Source: Candidatus Cloacimonadota bacterium (GTDB taxonomy: Bacteria; Cloacimonadota; Cloacimonadia; Cloacimonadales; Cloacimonadaceae). From it: a stretch of 64,000 nt of DNA. Within the stretch, counting starts at the first letter, position 1. Each line of letters starts with the position of its first letter. The stretch is from contig DUNQ01000125.1 of NCBI GenBank assembly GCA_012839325.1, positions 1 through 64,000 on the forward strand, written 5' to 3'. The notes under the pieces are model-generated. The model was not told where the DNA came from. It ran no database searches and saw nothing but the letters and a program-made list of their open reading frames with translations. Below, piece by piece: positions 47,667 to 56,733 of the stretch. The position numbers were made by a program, and so were the translations under genes.

Positions 47667-48647
47667 ATGAAAGAAATTACAGTACGAGAGTTTTTTGATG
47701 CAAAAAAGAAAGACCTCGCCCTCTCTTTGATCACCGAGCCCGAAACTCTTGCCAAGAAGGTGACTTCACCGCATGTGAACCGTCCCGGTCTGGCTTTGGC
47801 GGGCTATCTTGAGGTCTTTTCTGCCGAACGCATACAGATCTTTGGTGAGACGGAAGTCCGCTATTTGCAATCGATGAAGGAGGATGATCTGGTAAGTCGC
47901 ATACGCGAGATGTTCAAGACGGATATTCCCTGCATCATTGTCTCTAAAGGGCTTACCCTGCCGCCAATCGTGGAGTATCTTGCCAACGACCTCAATATTG
48001 CGCTGCTCTCCAGCAGGCTTTCCACCATCAGCCTCATTGACCATCTATCCCGCTATCTCCAAGATATCTTTGCGCTGGAAAAAAGCATTCATGCAACGCT
48101 CGTTGATGTGTTTGGACTGGGGATTTTGCTTACGGGTAAGAGTGGAATAGGGAAGAGTGAATGTGCCTTGGATCTCGTTCATCGCGGGCACAGTCTCGTT
48201 GGCGATGATCTCATTACCCTGCGCTATTTGGATGAGCAATTAGTGGGGCGTCCGGGACGTGATTTCGGTCATTTCATGGAGATTCGCGGCGTGGGCATTG
48301 TGAATGTAGAAAGGATGTTTGGCATAGAACGAACACGTAGGCAGAAGACCATTGATCTGCAGATTGAGCTCATGCCTTGGCAAGAGAATATGGACTATGA
48401 ACGCTTCGGGCTTTCAAATATCTTTGCCGAGCATCTCGGCGTGAAACTGCCCATTATCTACCTCCCTGTCTCTCCGGGCAAGAGCGTTTCCGTGATCGTC
48501 GAAGTAGCGGCGATGAATATGACTTTAAAAGGCGTCGGATATGATGCCGCTGAAGATTTCAACCAGAAGATCCACGAGGAGATTCGCAAAAAAGCCATGC
48601 AAAAGAAGATAGAAGATGATACGAAAAACGGTAACAGTCAAAAATAA
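47667..48647 (+). CDS. hprK: HPr kinase/phosphorylase
   Basis: This 326-residue enzyme phosphorylates and dephosphorylates Ser46 of HPr. The N-terminal domain (to about 130) precedes the catalytic core with the P-loop TGKSGIGKSE near residues 156-165. The signature region follows: GVGIVNVERMFGIERTRRQK. The C-terminal helix is truncated-looking but present (KIHEEIRKKAMQKK). It overlaps ptsH by 32 bp in another frame. Together with HPr and EI it forms a control chain with no enzyme II in the window. Confidence 0.95.
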   Translation: MKEITVREFFDAKKKDLALSLITEPETLAKKVTSPHVNRPGLALAGYLEVFSAERIQIFGETEVRYLQSMKEDDLVSRIREMFKTDIPCIIVSKGLTLPPIVEYLANDLNIALLSSRLSTISLIDHLSRYLQDIFALEKSIHATLVDVFGLGILLTGKSGIGKSECALDLVHRGHSLVGDDLITLRYLDEQLVGRPGRDFGHFMEIRGVGIVNVERMFGIERTRRQKTIDLQIELMPWQENMDYERFGLSNIFAEHLGVKLPIIYLPVSPGKSVSVIVEVAAMNMTLKGVGYDAAEDFNQKIHEEIRKKAMQKKIEDDTKNGNSQK

Positions 48648-48879
48648 GCTGGGGCTACATGCCCGACCTTCCGCCCTTTTGGTGAGGGCTGCAACGAAAT
48701 ACCGTTCCGAATTTCATATTGAAAAAGACGGTACAACGGTGAATGGAAAGAGCATCATGGGTGTCATGATGTTGGCGGCCGAACATGGCAGCACTTTAGA
48801 TTTGATCGCAGACGGAGTGGATGAGGAATATCTGATCAACGAGATTAGCGAGTTGATCGAAAGTGAATTTGGAGAATAG
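48616..48879 (+). CDS. ptsH: Phosphocarrier protein HPr
   Basis: This 87-residue protein carries His15 in LGLHARPS, the site phosphorylated by enzyme I, and Ser46 in NGKSIMGVMML, the site used by HprK. Both regulatory sites are therefore intact, as in Gram-positive-type HPr. The start ATG lies 32 bp inside the hprK end, suggesting translational coupling. ptsI begins at the next base after the stop. Confidence 0.96.
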   Translation: MIRKTVTVKNKLGLHARPSALLVRAATKYRSEFHIEKDGTTVNGKSIMGVMMLAAEHGSTLDLIADGVDEEYLINEISELIESEFGE

Positions 48880-50607
48880 ATGAAAATACTCAAAGGAACG
48901 AGCATGGCGGATGGTCTCAGCTCGGGCAAAGCCGTGTTTATAACTGTCCAAGAGATTGTTATTCCGCAAGATAAGATAGACCCTGCCCGCGCAGAAGCCG
49001 AGCTCGAAGAAGCCAGGCGTGCGTTCAAAGAATCGAAGACACAGCTGCTCAGCGTGCTCGAAAGCGGAACCGCCGAAAGCTATGAGCAGATAGAGATCAT
49101 TTCCACTCATTTGGATATCTTGGACGATCCTGAGATCAAGAACTTCGTGGAAACCGCTATCACAAAGGAATATGACAACGCGGCAAGCGCCGTCAACGAA
49201 GTTTTCCTCAGCGCCATCAATCATCTTAGAAGCTTAAAAAACAAGATGATGGCAGAGCGTGCCACGGATTTCGACGATGTGAGATCGCTCATACTCGGGC
49301 ACCTCATGCAGATGGAAGAAGACCTCTTCAAAGACGTTGATGAAGACACTATCCCCATCTTTGAAGAAGCTTTCCCCAGCCATATTTCCCGCCTCAAAGA
49401 ACTGGGAATAAATGGCTATATCGCCAAGCACGGTGGATATACCAGCCATGCATCCATCCTCTCTCGTGCGCTTAAGATCGCCTGTGTTTCAAACATTCCT
49501 GATCTCGATAAATATGTGAAAGAAGGCACGCCCCTTTTGCTTGATGGAGAAAGTGGCACAGTCGTAGTCGATCCCGATTCCGAACAGTTGGAGTTCTTCG
49601 CTCAAAAGTTGCAGATTGCCGAGCTGATCAAAGAAAAGAACGAGCGTCTGCGTGAGCGTGAAAACCTTACTAAAGACGGAGATAGAGTCTTGCTGAATCT
49701 CAATATCAGCCTGCCTGAAGAACTCGATGCAGTGGATGAATTGAATGCCGATGGCGTTGGTCTTTTCAGAACAGAATTCCTCTTTATGGGGCGAGATACC
49801 TTGCCGGACGAAGAAGAGCAGTATCAGACCTATAAGAAGATGGCGGAGCAAATTGCGCCAAAGCCGCTCACTATCCGCACCTTTGACCTCGGCGGAGATA
49901 AGCTCTCGGATATATTTGAAAGTCCGCACGAGGAGAATCCCAATCTTGGCAATCGTGGTATTCGCTTCATGCTTTCCCATCCGCAGATGCTGAAAGCTCA
50001 GCTCAGGGCCATCCTGCGCGCTGCTGTGCATGGCAATATCCGCATCATGTTCCCCATGGTGGCAGATGTGGAAGATCTCTGGGAATTGCGCCATAAACTC
50101 AAGCAATATGCCGACGAGCTCTATTATGAAGACATCCCTTATAACGATGATGTGCAGATCGGGACGATGGTTGAGGTGCCTTCCGCGGCGATCAATTCAG
50201 ACCTCTTGGCACAAGAATGCGACTTTCTCTCAATCGGAACCAATGATTTGGTGCAATATACCCTCGCCGTTGACCGCGGAAACGACCAAGTTCACAGGTT
50301 TTATATACAGCATCACCCCGCGGTTTTGAAGCTCATCAAGATGACAGCCGATAGTGCAATCAAGCACGGCAAAAGCATCTCTGTTTGCGGTGAGATGGCG
50401 TCCATCCCTGAATATATACCCATCCTGATCGGCATGGGAATCACGGAGCTAAGCCTCAATGCCGCAGCATATTACAAGGTGAAGCAAGTTGCGCTGAATT
50501 GCGATGCCGAGCTCAAAGAGACCGTCCAAAACTTCGATTTCGGAGTCTCGCTTTCCGGCGTGGAACATCTCATCTATAGCCAGCTAAAACCCTATCAAGA
50601 AACATGA
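48880..50607 (+). CDS. ptsI: PTS enzyme I (phosphoenolpyruvate-protein phosphotransferase)
   Basis: This 575-residue enzyme takes phosphate from phosphoenolpyruvate to HPr. The active His190 is in GGYTSHASI, the PEP-binding core includes DGVGLFRTEFLFMGR and RTFDLGGDK, and Cys502 is in SVCGEMAS. There is no GAF domain, so it is the sugar-type EI rather than EI-Ntr. It follows ptsH without a gap and is followed 10 bp later by pgi. No PTS permease is present in 64 kb, which suggests a mainly regulatory role. Confidence 0.96.
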   Translation: MKILKGTSMADGLSSGKAVFITVQEIVIPQDKIDPARAEAELEEARRAFKESKTQLLSVLESGTAESYEQIEIISTHLDILDDPEIKNFVETAITKEYDNAASAVNEVFLSAINHLRSLKNKMMAERATDFDDVRSLILGHLMQMEEDLFKDVDEDTIPIFEEAFPSHISRLKELGINGYIAKHGGYTSHASILSRALKIACVSNIPDLDKYVKEGTPLLLDGESGTVVVDPDSEQLEFFAQKLQIAELIKEKNERLRERENLTKDGDRVLLNLNISLPEELDAVDELNADGVGLFRTEFLFMGRDTLPDEEEQYQTYKKMAEQIAPKPLTIRTFDLGGDKLSDIFESPHEENPNLGNRGIRFMLSHPQMLKAQLRAILRAAVHGNIRIMFPMVADVEDLWELRHKLKQYADELYYEDIPYNDDVQIGTMVEVPSAAINSDLLAQECDFLSIGTNDLVQYTLAVDRGNDQVHRFYIQHHPAVLKLIKMTADSAIKHGKSISVCGEMASIPEYIPILIGMGITELSLNAAAYYKVKQVALNCDAELKETVQNFDFGVSLSGVEHLIYSQLKPYQET

Positions 50608-50617
50608 TGGAGACACA

Positions 50618-51958
50618 ATGATTCGTTTTGAATACAAAAATCTTATCTCAAACCCATACCTCAAAAGCGCCATAGATCCTAAGCTCATTCAGAGCCATTT
50701 GCCGCAGGTGCAAGCCGCGCGTGAGGAGATAGCTAAAGATCGTAAGGCAGATATCTTGGGCTTTTATGATCTGCCTGAACAAGACATCAGCCACATCACC
50801 GATTATGCGGAAAGCCTTGATCCCAAGTTCGATACCATCCTCGTTTTGGGCATAGGCGGCAGCGCCCTTGGCAATAAAGCAGTCTATAATGCACTCAAGA
50901 CCGAGGCTTGCCTTACAAAACGCGTGCTCACTTTCGACAATGTAGACCCTGTTTTCCTACACGAAATCTTGCAAGATATCAATATGGATACCACGCTCTT
51001 TAATGTGATCACAAAGAGCGGAACCACAGCCGAAACCATGGCAGGATATATGATTATCACGGATATCCTGCAAAAGAAATACCCCAAGGACTATCATAAA
51101 CGCCTCGTGATCACCACCGATAAGGAAAAGGGCTTCCTTCGCCAAGTCGTAAAAGATCGTGGGTATAGCTCTTTCAGCGTTCCCGACAATGTGGGCGGCA
51201 GATTTTCTGTGCTTACCGATGTAGGCCTACTCTCCTCAGCATTTGCCGGCATAGATATCGCAGCAATGTTAGAGGGCGCGGGGGAGATGGTCAAGCTTTC
51301 CGAAAATGAAGACATCATGCAAAACCCGCCTCTGCTCAATGGGCTCTTGCACTATCTTTACCTCAAAGAAGGCAAGAATATCAGCGTTATGATGCCGTAT
51401 AGTAATTCTTTGTACGACTTTGCGGATTGGTATCGCCAGCTTTGGGCTGAGAGTCTCGGCAAGAGATTTGACAAAGATGGACGCGAGGTTTTCACAGGAC
51501 AAACGCCCGTCAAAGCACTCGGCACCACCGATCAGCATTCACAGATTCAGCTATATGCAGAAGGTCCCAACGACAAGGTCATCACATTCCTCACAGTGGA
51601 AAACTTTAACCACGACTATGTGATCCCAAACTTGCATCCGGAGCGGGAAGAGGTGAGCTATCTCGGCGGTAAATGCCTCTCGGCGCTACTCAATGCAGAG
51701 CGACTTGCAACCGAGATTGCGCTTTGTAAAGCAGGCAGACCAAATGCAAACCTTGTCTTTCCCAAGCTGGATGCAAAGAACCTCGGTGCCGCGATCATGA
51801 TGTATCAGATCCAGACCGTATTCACCGGCAAACTCCTCGGCATCAATTCCTTGGATCAGCCCGGAGTGGAAGCAGGGAAGATCGCAACTTATGCGCTGAT
51901 GGGCAAAAAAGGCTTCTCGCAAGAACGCAAAGAGATTGCCGATTATCTGCAGCAATGA
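50618..51958 (+). CDS. pgi: Glucose-6-phosphate isomerase
   Basis: This 446-residue enzyme interconverts glucose 6-phosphate and fructose 6-phosphate. Motifs are LGIGGSALGNKAVYNAL, the phosphate loop VITKSGTTAE, the NVGGRFSVLTDVG block and the Glu/His region LGTTDQHSQIQLYAEG. It is the short form found in Bacillus and Thermotoga and lacks the long N-terminus of the 549-residue E. coli enzyme. It is 10 bp downstream of ptsI and may be in the same transcript. Confidence 0.95.
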   Translation: MIRFEYKNLISNPYLKSAIDPKLIQSHLPQVQAAREEIAKDRKADILGFYDLPEQDISHITDYAESLDPKFDTILVLGIGGSALGNKAVYNALKTEACLTKRVLTFDNVDPVFLHEILQDINMDTTLFNVITKSGTTAETMAGYMIITDILQKKYPKDYHKRLVITTDKEKGFLRQVVKDRGYSSFSVPDNVGGRFSVLTDVGLLSSAFAGIDIAAMLEGAGEMVKLSENEDIMQNPPLLNGLLHYLYLKEGKNISVMMPYSNSLYDFADWYRQLWAESLGKRFDKDGREVFTGQTPVKALGTTDQHSQIQLYAEGPNDKVITFLTVENFNHDYVIPNLHPEREEVSYLGGKCLSALLNAERLATEIALCKAGRPNANLVFPKLDAKNLGAAIMMYQIQTVFTGKLLGINSLDQPGVEAGKIATYALMGKKGFSQERKEIADYLQQ

Positions 51959-51988
51959 GGCGTCCGACATAGAAGGAGCACACCCGCT

Positions 51989-52384
51989 ATGGAAAATAAA
52001 GAGTATCAAAAGTGTTTCGTTTGCGGCAAGGAAAACCCCATAGGCTTGAAGGTTGATTTCAGCTTAGACGACTCCGGCAATGCCACGGCAAAGCTGATGA
52101 TAGCAAGTGATTATGAGGGCTATCCCGGAGTGGTGCACGGCGGGATAATCTCCACCTTGTTGGATGAAGCCATGGCGAAAGCCGTCTTTGCCTTGGGCAA
52201 GGCAGCCTTTACGGCAAATATGAGCCTAAAATATCGCCGTCAACTGAGCTCCAATACTCCCGTCACTCTTGAAGGCAGGATCACAACAGACCGTGGTAGA
52301 TTCATCAAAACTGCAGCCACGATCTTCGATGATGACGGTATCTACGCCGAAGCTGAAGCACTTTTCGTTTTACCAAGGAAATAA
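51989..52384 (+). CDS. PaaI-type hotdog-fold thioesterase
   Basis: This 131-residue protein has the hotdog hallmark VVHGGIISTLLDEAMAKAVFA and the KYRRQLSSNTPVTLEG strand. It begins with CFVCGKENPIGLKV, a Cys pair found in a subset of this family. It probably hydrolyses an acyl-CoA, but the substrate cannot be assigned. GGAG lies about 12 bp upstream of the start. The ComEA-like gene follows after 4 bp. Confidence 0.85.
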   Translation: MENKEYQKCFVCGKENPIGLKVDFSLDDSGNATAKLMIASDYEGYPGVVHGGIISTLLDEAMAKAVFALGKAAFTANMSLKYRRQLSSNTPVTLEGRITTDRGRFIKTAATIFDDDGIYAEAEALFVLPRK

Positions 52385-52388
52385 CGTT

Positions 52389-53033
52389 ATGAGAGAATTC
52401 TTCGACTCCACCTTTACCCAAAGCGAACAGAAAGTCTTGCTCTTCATCTTCGTCTTTTTCATCTTTGGTTCGCTACTCCATCTCGCGGGATATGAAGGCA
52501 AAAGAGAGGTAGAGCAAGCTCAAGCCGATAGTCTTTCACAGATGCTTGCCACAGAGGTTCAGCTCAAAATAGACATACGCGAAGCAAGCCTCAGAGAGCT
52601 CACTGCGCTTCCCGGCATTGGCGATAAACGCGCCACGGACATCATAGCATATCGCGAGGAACATGGCTTCAATAACGTGAATGAACTCATCAAAATCCGT
52701 GGTATAGGCGAGAAAACATATCAGAGAATATACCCCTCACTTGTGGTTTTTGGAGATAGCCTGCTTGCAAGCTCCAAGCCGAAGTCAGCCAAACAAAAGG
52801 CAGATAAAAGCAAGAAAGCCAATACAAAGCCACAAGATACCAGCCCCGTAAATATCAATACCGGCACTATCGAAGAGCTCTCCCGCCTCAGCGGCATAGG
52901 CGAAGTAAAAGCCCAAGCCATAATAGATTATCGAGAACAAAACGGAGCTTTCAAGAGCAAAGAAGAGCTCATCAACGTTCCGGGCATAGGGCTCAAAACC
53001 TTAGAAAAGAACTTAGATAGAATACAGCTTTAA
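52389..53033 (+). CDS. ComEA-like membrane-anchored protein with two helix-hairpin-helix domains
   Basis: This 214-residue protein has one N-terminal helix (VLLFIFVFFIFGSLLHLAG) and two (HhH)2 DNA-binding units: about residues 60-118 (LRELTALPGIGDKRATDIIAYRE) and about 152-214 (IEELSRLSGIGEVKAQAIIDYRE), joined by a Lys-rich linker. ComEA of competence systems has one such unit; the doubling is unusual. Start ATG 52389; a longer in-frame reading from 52269 would overlap the thioesterase. A role in DNA uptake or DNA binding outside the inner membrane is plausible. Confidence 0.87.
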   Translation: MREFFDSTFTQSEQKVLLFIFVFFIFGSLLHLAGYEGKREVEQAQADSLSQMLATEVQLKIDIREASLRELTALPGIGDKRATDIIAYREEHGFNNVNELIKIRGIGEKTYQRIYPSLVVFGDSLLASSKPKSAKQKADKSKKANTKPQDTSPVNINTGTIEELSRLSGIGEVKAQAIIDYREQNGAFKSKEELINVPGIGLKTLEKNLDRIQL

Positions 53034-53035
53034 AT

Positions 53036-53965
53036 GTGCAAGAAAGAACTCTGATCTATCCCTTTTTTATCCCAAATCTGGGCTGCCCGGGAACCTGTAT
53101 ATTCTGTGATCAGCACAAGATTAGTGGCGCCAAAGAGCCTGATCTTGATGCTATCAAAACCGAGGCAGAGAGCTTCATCATGCGCAATCAAGATAAGAAT
53201 AAAGAGATAGCATTCTATGGCGGCAGCTTCACCGCTCTTATAAAAGAAAAGCAAAGAGAGTATCTACACGCGGTGACGCAAATCACAGGAGATTTCACCA
53301 TTCGCATCAGCACACACCCGCTTTATATAGACAAAGAAACATTGGACTTTTTAAAAGAAAACAGGGTGCAAACCATAGAATTGGGAGTGCAGGACTTCTG
53401 TGATATCCCCTTAAAGGAAAGCGGGAGAGGATACACAAAACAAGATGCCATCAAAGCATCTGAACTCATTAAAGAAGAAGGTTTTAACTTAGGGATACAA
53501 CTAATGCCCGGCTTGCCCGGATCAGATGAAAAGAGCCTCGAAGAAAACCTGCTACAATTAGAAAAGATAGCACCGGATTACCTCAGAATCTATCCCACCA
53601 TCGTCATCCGCGGAACTCCCCTCGAAGAATTGTACTTGCGCGGAGCATATAAAGTGTTGACTTTATCTGAAGCCGTAGAAATATGTGTTCGCTACCACGA
53701 CTTGTGTGAAAAGCGCGGAATCAAGCTCATCAAGATGGGCTTATCCTCAAACTTACAGAAAGAAGAGGTAGTAGCCGGACCATATCATCCGGCATTTGGT
53801 GAACTGGTGAAACAAGAGCTCTTGATTCGCAGGATAAAGAAAGAACCTTCAAAGATAGAGCGCCTGACTCAAGCCCAAAAAGGACTTTTGCGAGCGCATG
53901 GATGTAACTTTATGGAAAGCATAGGCTATATAGATGCCAAAAACGCCCGAAGGAGGCGTAAATAA
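53036..53965 (+). CDS. Radical SAM protein, Elp3-like
   Basis: This 309-residue protein has the cluster motif CPGTCIFCDQ (CxxxCxxC) near residues 17-24, followed by EIAFYGGSFTAL, VQTIELGVQDF and LGIQLMPGLPGS, the pattern of the Elp3/coproporphyrinogen-oxidase-like radical SAM group. It lacks an acetyltransferase domain. The start is GTG 53036, 2 bp after the comEA-like stop; an ATG at 53034 is in another frame and closes after six codons. A tRNA-modification role is possible by family, but is not shown. Confidence 0.85.
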   Translation: MQERTLIYPFFIPNLGCPGTCIFCDQHKISGAKEPDLDAIKTEAESFIMRNQDKNKEIAFYGGSFTALIKEKQREYLHAVTQITGDFTIRISTHPLYIDKETLDFLKENRVQTIELGVQDFCDIPLKESGRGYTKQDAIKASELIKEEGFNLGIQLMPGLPGSDEKSLEENLLQLEKIAPDYLRIYPTIVIRGTPLEELYLRGAYKVLTLSEAVEICVRYHDLCEKRGIKLIKMGLSSNLQKEEVVAGPYHPAFGELVKQELLIRRIKKEPSKIERLTQAQKGLLRAHGCNFMESIGYIDAKNARRRRK

Positions 53966-53975
53966 AGAGGTTATG

Positions 53976-55484
53976 ATGAAACGAAGTATATTTTTAATGC
54001 TTATCATCTTAGTCTTGCTCGGCGCATGCGAGATTAAGGAATTTGCACTGCCCAAATGGGATGTCGATCTGAGAATCCCGCTCATATACCAGCGGTTCTA
54101 CGTTTCGGATCTCGCCGACGAGGTGAATATCATCATCGACGATGACGATGTTTTGACTCTCGTGGCAAACGGCATGATGGATACGCCGGAGATCGGCACC
54201 ATCTCGATGTATCCCCATTTTAGTGAACACGACCTACCAGTTATCTCCGGAGTGGTAATTGATGAAGAGTTCCCTTTCATAAATCCCGGCTTAGAAATGG
54301 AGCTACATTTCGGCAGGGTGGATAGTGGAATGCTAAGGTATAAGTTTGATAATGTGGAACCTACGGCAGACATCTCAATTGAATTTCATAATATTAAAAA
54401 CGACTTTGGCGAGAAGCTCAAGATCGTTTCAGGAGGCGGGGATGGATGGCAAAATATAGATCTCGCCGGCTATCATTTCGGAGAAAAAGACGCGGGTGCG
54501 CCATTAGAAAACATCCAATTGACTGTTAATAGCACCTCTTCGCTGCCCTCCGGAATGCCCATCGCATTATTTAGCATAGAGCTCACCGAACCACTTTACT
54601 TCTGTGAGTTCCACGGTCTATTGAGCGATCATCAGATAGGCTTAAATGAAAGCACTTCTGCAATCGAGATCGAATATCCCGAAAACATTAACGAAGCCAT
54701 CATCTTGCAAGAAGCCGCCTTGATCATAGACGTGGAAAACCAGCTCCAGTTCAGATGCGAATTTGAAGGAGAGTTCGTAGCTATCGGCGCCAGTGATCAG
54801 AGAACCATACAGATCAAGGACAACCAAGGCAATAACTTCGCCATCGAGCCCGCAACTGCGGATGGCCCGAGCATCACCCGCCTTTTCATAGAAAATGGAC
54901 TGAATGATCTCTTGCAAGTTATGCCCACACAAGTTTTGATGAACGAGGCAAAGTTTAACATATCCACCGAACATGGCAGCGGGAAATTGAAGTCAACCGA
55001 CATGCTAAGCGTGGACTACAATATCAGTGCGCCCTTCAAGTTCATCTTACAGGATATGCCCGTCACCATCGGAGATCCCGTTCGAGTGGAGATCAGCGAA
55101 GACAACCAGGAAATCTTCACCGAGCGAGTTGTTGAGGCAAAGATGGAATTTGAGATCAGAAACCTCCTGCCCTTGGGCGGTCGCGCCGATGTCTTCCTCT
55201 CCGTAGATAAAGACATAGATCCCGATGATCCGAGCTCTTTCAACTTTGCAAAAAGCGTGACATTACTCTCTCATCAAGCCAGCGACGGCGAGCCGCAGTA
55301 TATTCCGCTCATATTAGATAATGAAGAACTCAGGATATTCTCAAACCCGGAGGTCTTTCTCAAATGGAGGTTTTCCTTTGAAGATACCCACGGAGAACCC
55401 GTCACCGTTCATGCGGGAGATATGGACTACATCGAGCTCCGCAGCATGGTGAGCGCAAAAGTATTGATAGGGGAGATTGACTAA
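53976..55484 (+). CDS. Large predicted lipoprotein of unknown function
   Basis: This protein of about 502 residues has a lipoprotein signal (MKRSIFLMLIILVLLGACEIKEF). The mature part starts with an LPKWDVDLRIPL motif and is beta-rich, with repeated long strands and no Cys apart from the lipobox and one internal residue. GAGG at 53967-53970 favours ATG 53976 over ATG 53973. I do not recognise a named family. Its stop almost touches the outer-membrane protein gene, and the pair is followed by a VWA protein, so these three may work together in the envelope. Confidence 0.8.
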   Translation: MKRSIFLMLIILVLLGACEIKEFALPKWDVDLRIPLIYQRFYVSDLADEVNIIIDDDDVLTLVANGMMDTPEIGTISMYPHFSEHDLPVISGVVIDEEFPFINPGLEMELHFGRVDSGMLRYKFDNVEPTADISIEFHNIKNDFGEKLKIVSGGGDGWQNIDLAGYHFGEKDAGAPLENIQLTVNSTSSLPSGMPIALFSIELTEPLYFCEFHGLLSDHQIGLNESTSAIEIEYPENINEAIILQEAALIIDVENQLQFRCEFEGEFVAIGASDQRTIQIKDNQGNNFAIEPATADGPSITRLFIENGLNDLLQVMPTQVLMNEAKFNISTEHGSGKLKSTDMLSVDYNISAPFKFILQDMPVTIGDPVRVEISEDNQEIFTERVVEAKMEFEIRNLLPLGGRADVFLSVDKDIDPDDPSSFNFAKSVTLLSHQASDGEPQYIPLILDNEELRIFSNPEVFLKWRFSFEDTHGEPVTVHAGDMDYIELRSMVSAKVLIGEID

Positions 55485-55485
55485 A

Positions 55486-56733
55486 ATGAAACGCATTAGC
55501 ATCGTAATTCTACTACTTGTTATTGGCAACCTTTGGGGAATAAGCACGGCAAAGTCAGTGTTTTACGCTGACAGCTATATGCTTCGTGCAGAAGGGATTG
55601 AAGCGAACTATTGGAACCCTGCAAAGCTGAGTTCTGAGACCGGAGTCGATCTCTGGTTTCCCTTTGCCAATTTCACAGCTTCTCTGAGCAACAACGCCCT
55701 TGATATAGACACATACAACTATTTTGTGAGCCAAGACAGCCTCAGTGCCGCCGATAAACAGCATATCCTCAGGAATTTGCAAACCAGCCTCAGAGGTGAA
55801 ATGAACACCCATATCAGCTTGTTTGGCATGAACTTCGGCAACCAAGCTTTCTCCAGCACGCTCAACCTTTCCGGCAAGACCGCGATCAGCAAGAACGTCA
55901 CCGACATGATCTTTTACGGTCTCGCGGAAGAAGAATACAAGTTTGGACTAAATGACACCAACCTCTCCGGCTTGGGATACATAGATTTCACCTTCGGAAT
56001 GGGCGATATCGACATCCCTTACATCCCCGAGAATTGGCCGCAGATCAAGGTCGGCGCCTCTGCCAGCCTGCTTGCCGGACTCTTCGGAACGGATATAATC
56101 CAATACGATGGAATCATCCGCAACACGCTCAGCGAAGGCGCGTCCATGCAACAGGACGTCGTTCTCAGAACGGGCGTAGGCGGCGGCGGACTCAAAGCAA
56201 TGTTCGGCATGTATAGCGAGATCTTCGACGGATTTGAAGCGGGTCTCACCGTGGATAACATCGTGGGATTCATCAATTGGCGAGTGATGACCGTAGATCA
56301 CACGGTTAGCGTCACCGCTGATGAGCTCTATGCTGCAAACCTTGATGAAGACTATCTTACGGTGGAGATAGAGCAGGAAAAGATCAAGCCTTTTTCCACC
56401 AAGATTCCCACCGATCTCAGACTGGCTCTGCTTTATAAAACCAAATATGCCACAGTTTCCACCGACTGGGTACACGGCCTCAAGACCTCTGCCGTAACAG
56501 ACAAATGGGGGCGCATCAGCTTTGGCGCAAGCCTCTTACCGTTTGAGTTTTTGCCCATCAGCTTCGGTATCGCGCCGGGCAATAGTAAAAGCCCCCTAAA
56601 AACCTCCTACGGAATAGGAGTATCCAGCGAAAGCGTAGACTTCGGCGTAGCACTGCAAACCTATAACAGCCTTTTCCCAAATAAAAAGACGCGAGGGCTT
56701 ACCTACGGCGGGCACTTGAGTTTCCACTTCTAA
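55486..56733 (+). CDS. Predicted outer-membrane beta-barrel protein
   Basis: This 415-residue protein has a signal peptide (MKRISIVILLLVIGNLWGIS). Amphipathic strands fill the rest, ending in GGHLSFHF with the C-terminal Phe typical of outer-membrane barrels. AEGIEANYWNPAKLS near the N-terminus resembles the start of PorV/FadL-like and DUF5723-type proteins of FCB bacteria (A-x-NPA). Start ATG 55486; the TTG at 55477 lies within the preceding gene. Function unknown. Confidence 0.75.
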   Translation: MKRISIVILLLVIGNLWGISTAKSVFYADSYMLRAEGIEANYWNPAKLSSETGVDLWFPFANFTASLSNNALDIDTYNYFVSQDSLSAADKQHILRNLQTSLRGEMNTHISLFGMNFGNQAFSSTLNLSGKTAISKNVTDMIFYGLAEEEYKFGLNDTNLSGLGYIDFTFGMGDIDIPYIPENWPQIKVGASASLLAGLFGTDIIQYDGIIRNTLSEGASMQQDVVLRTGVGGGGLKAMFGMYSEIFDGFEAGLTVDNIVGFINWRVMTVDHTVSVTADELYAANLDEDYLTVEIEQEKIKPFSTKIPTDLRLALLYKTKYATVSTDWVHGLKTSAVTDKWGRISFGASLLPFEFLPISFGIAPGNSKSPLKTSYGIGVSSESVDFGVALQTYNSLFPNKKTRGLTYGGHLSFHF

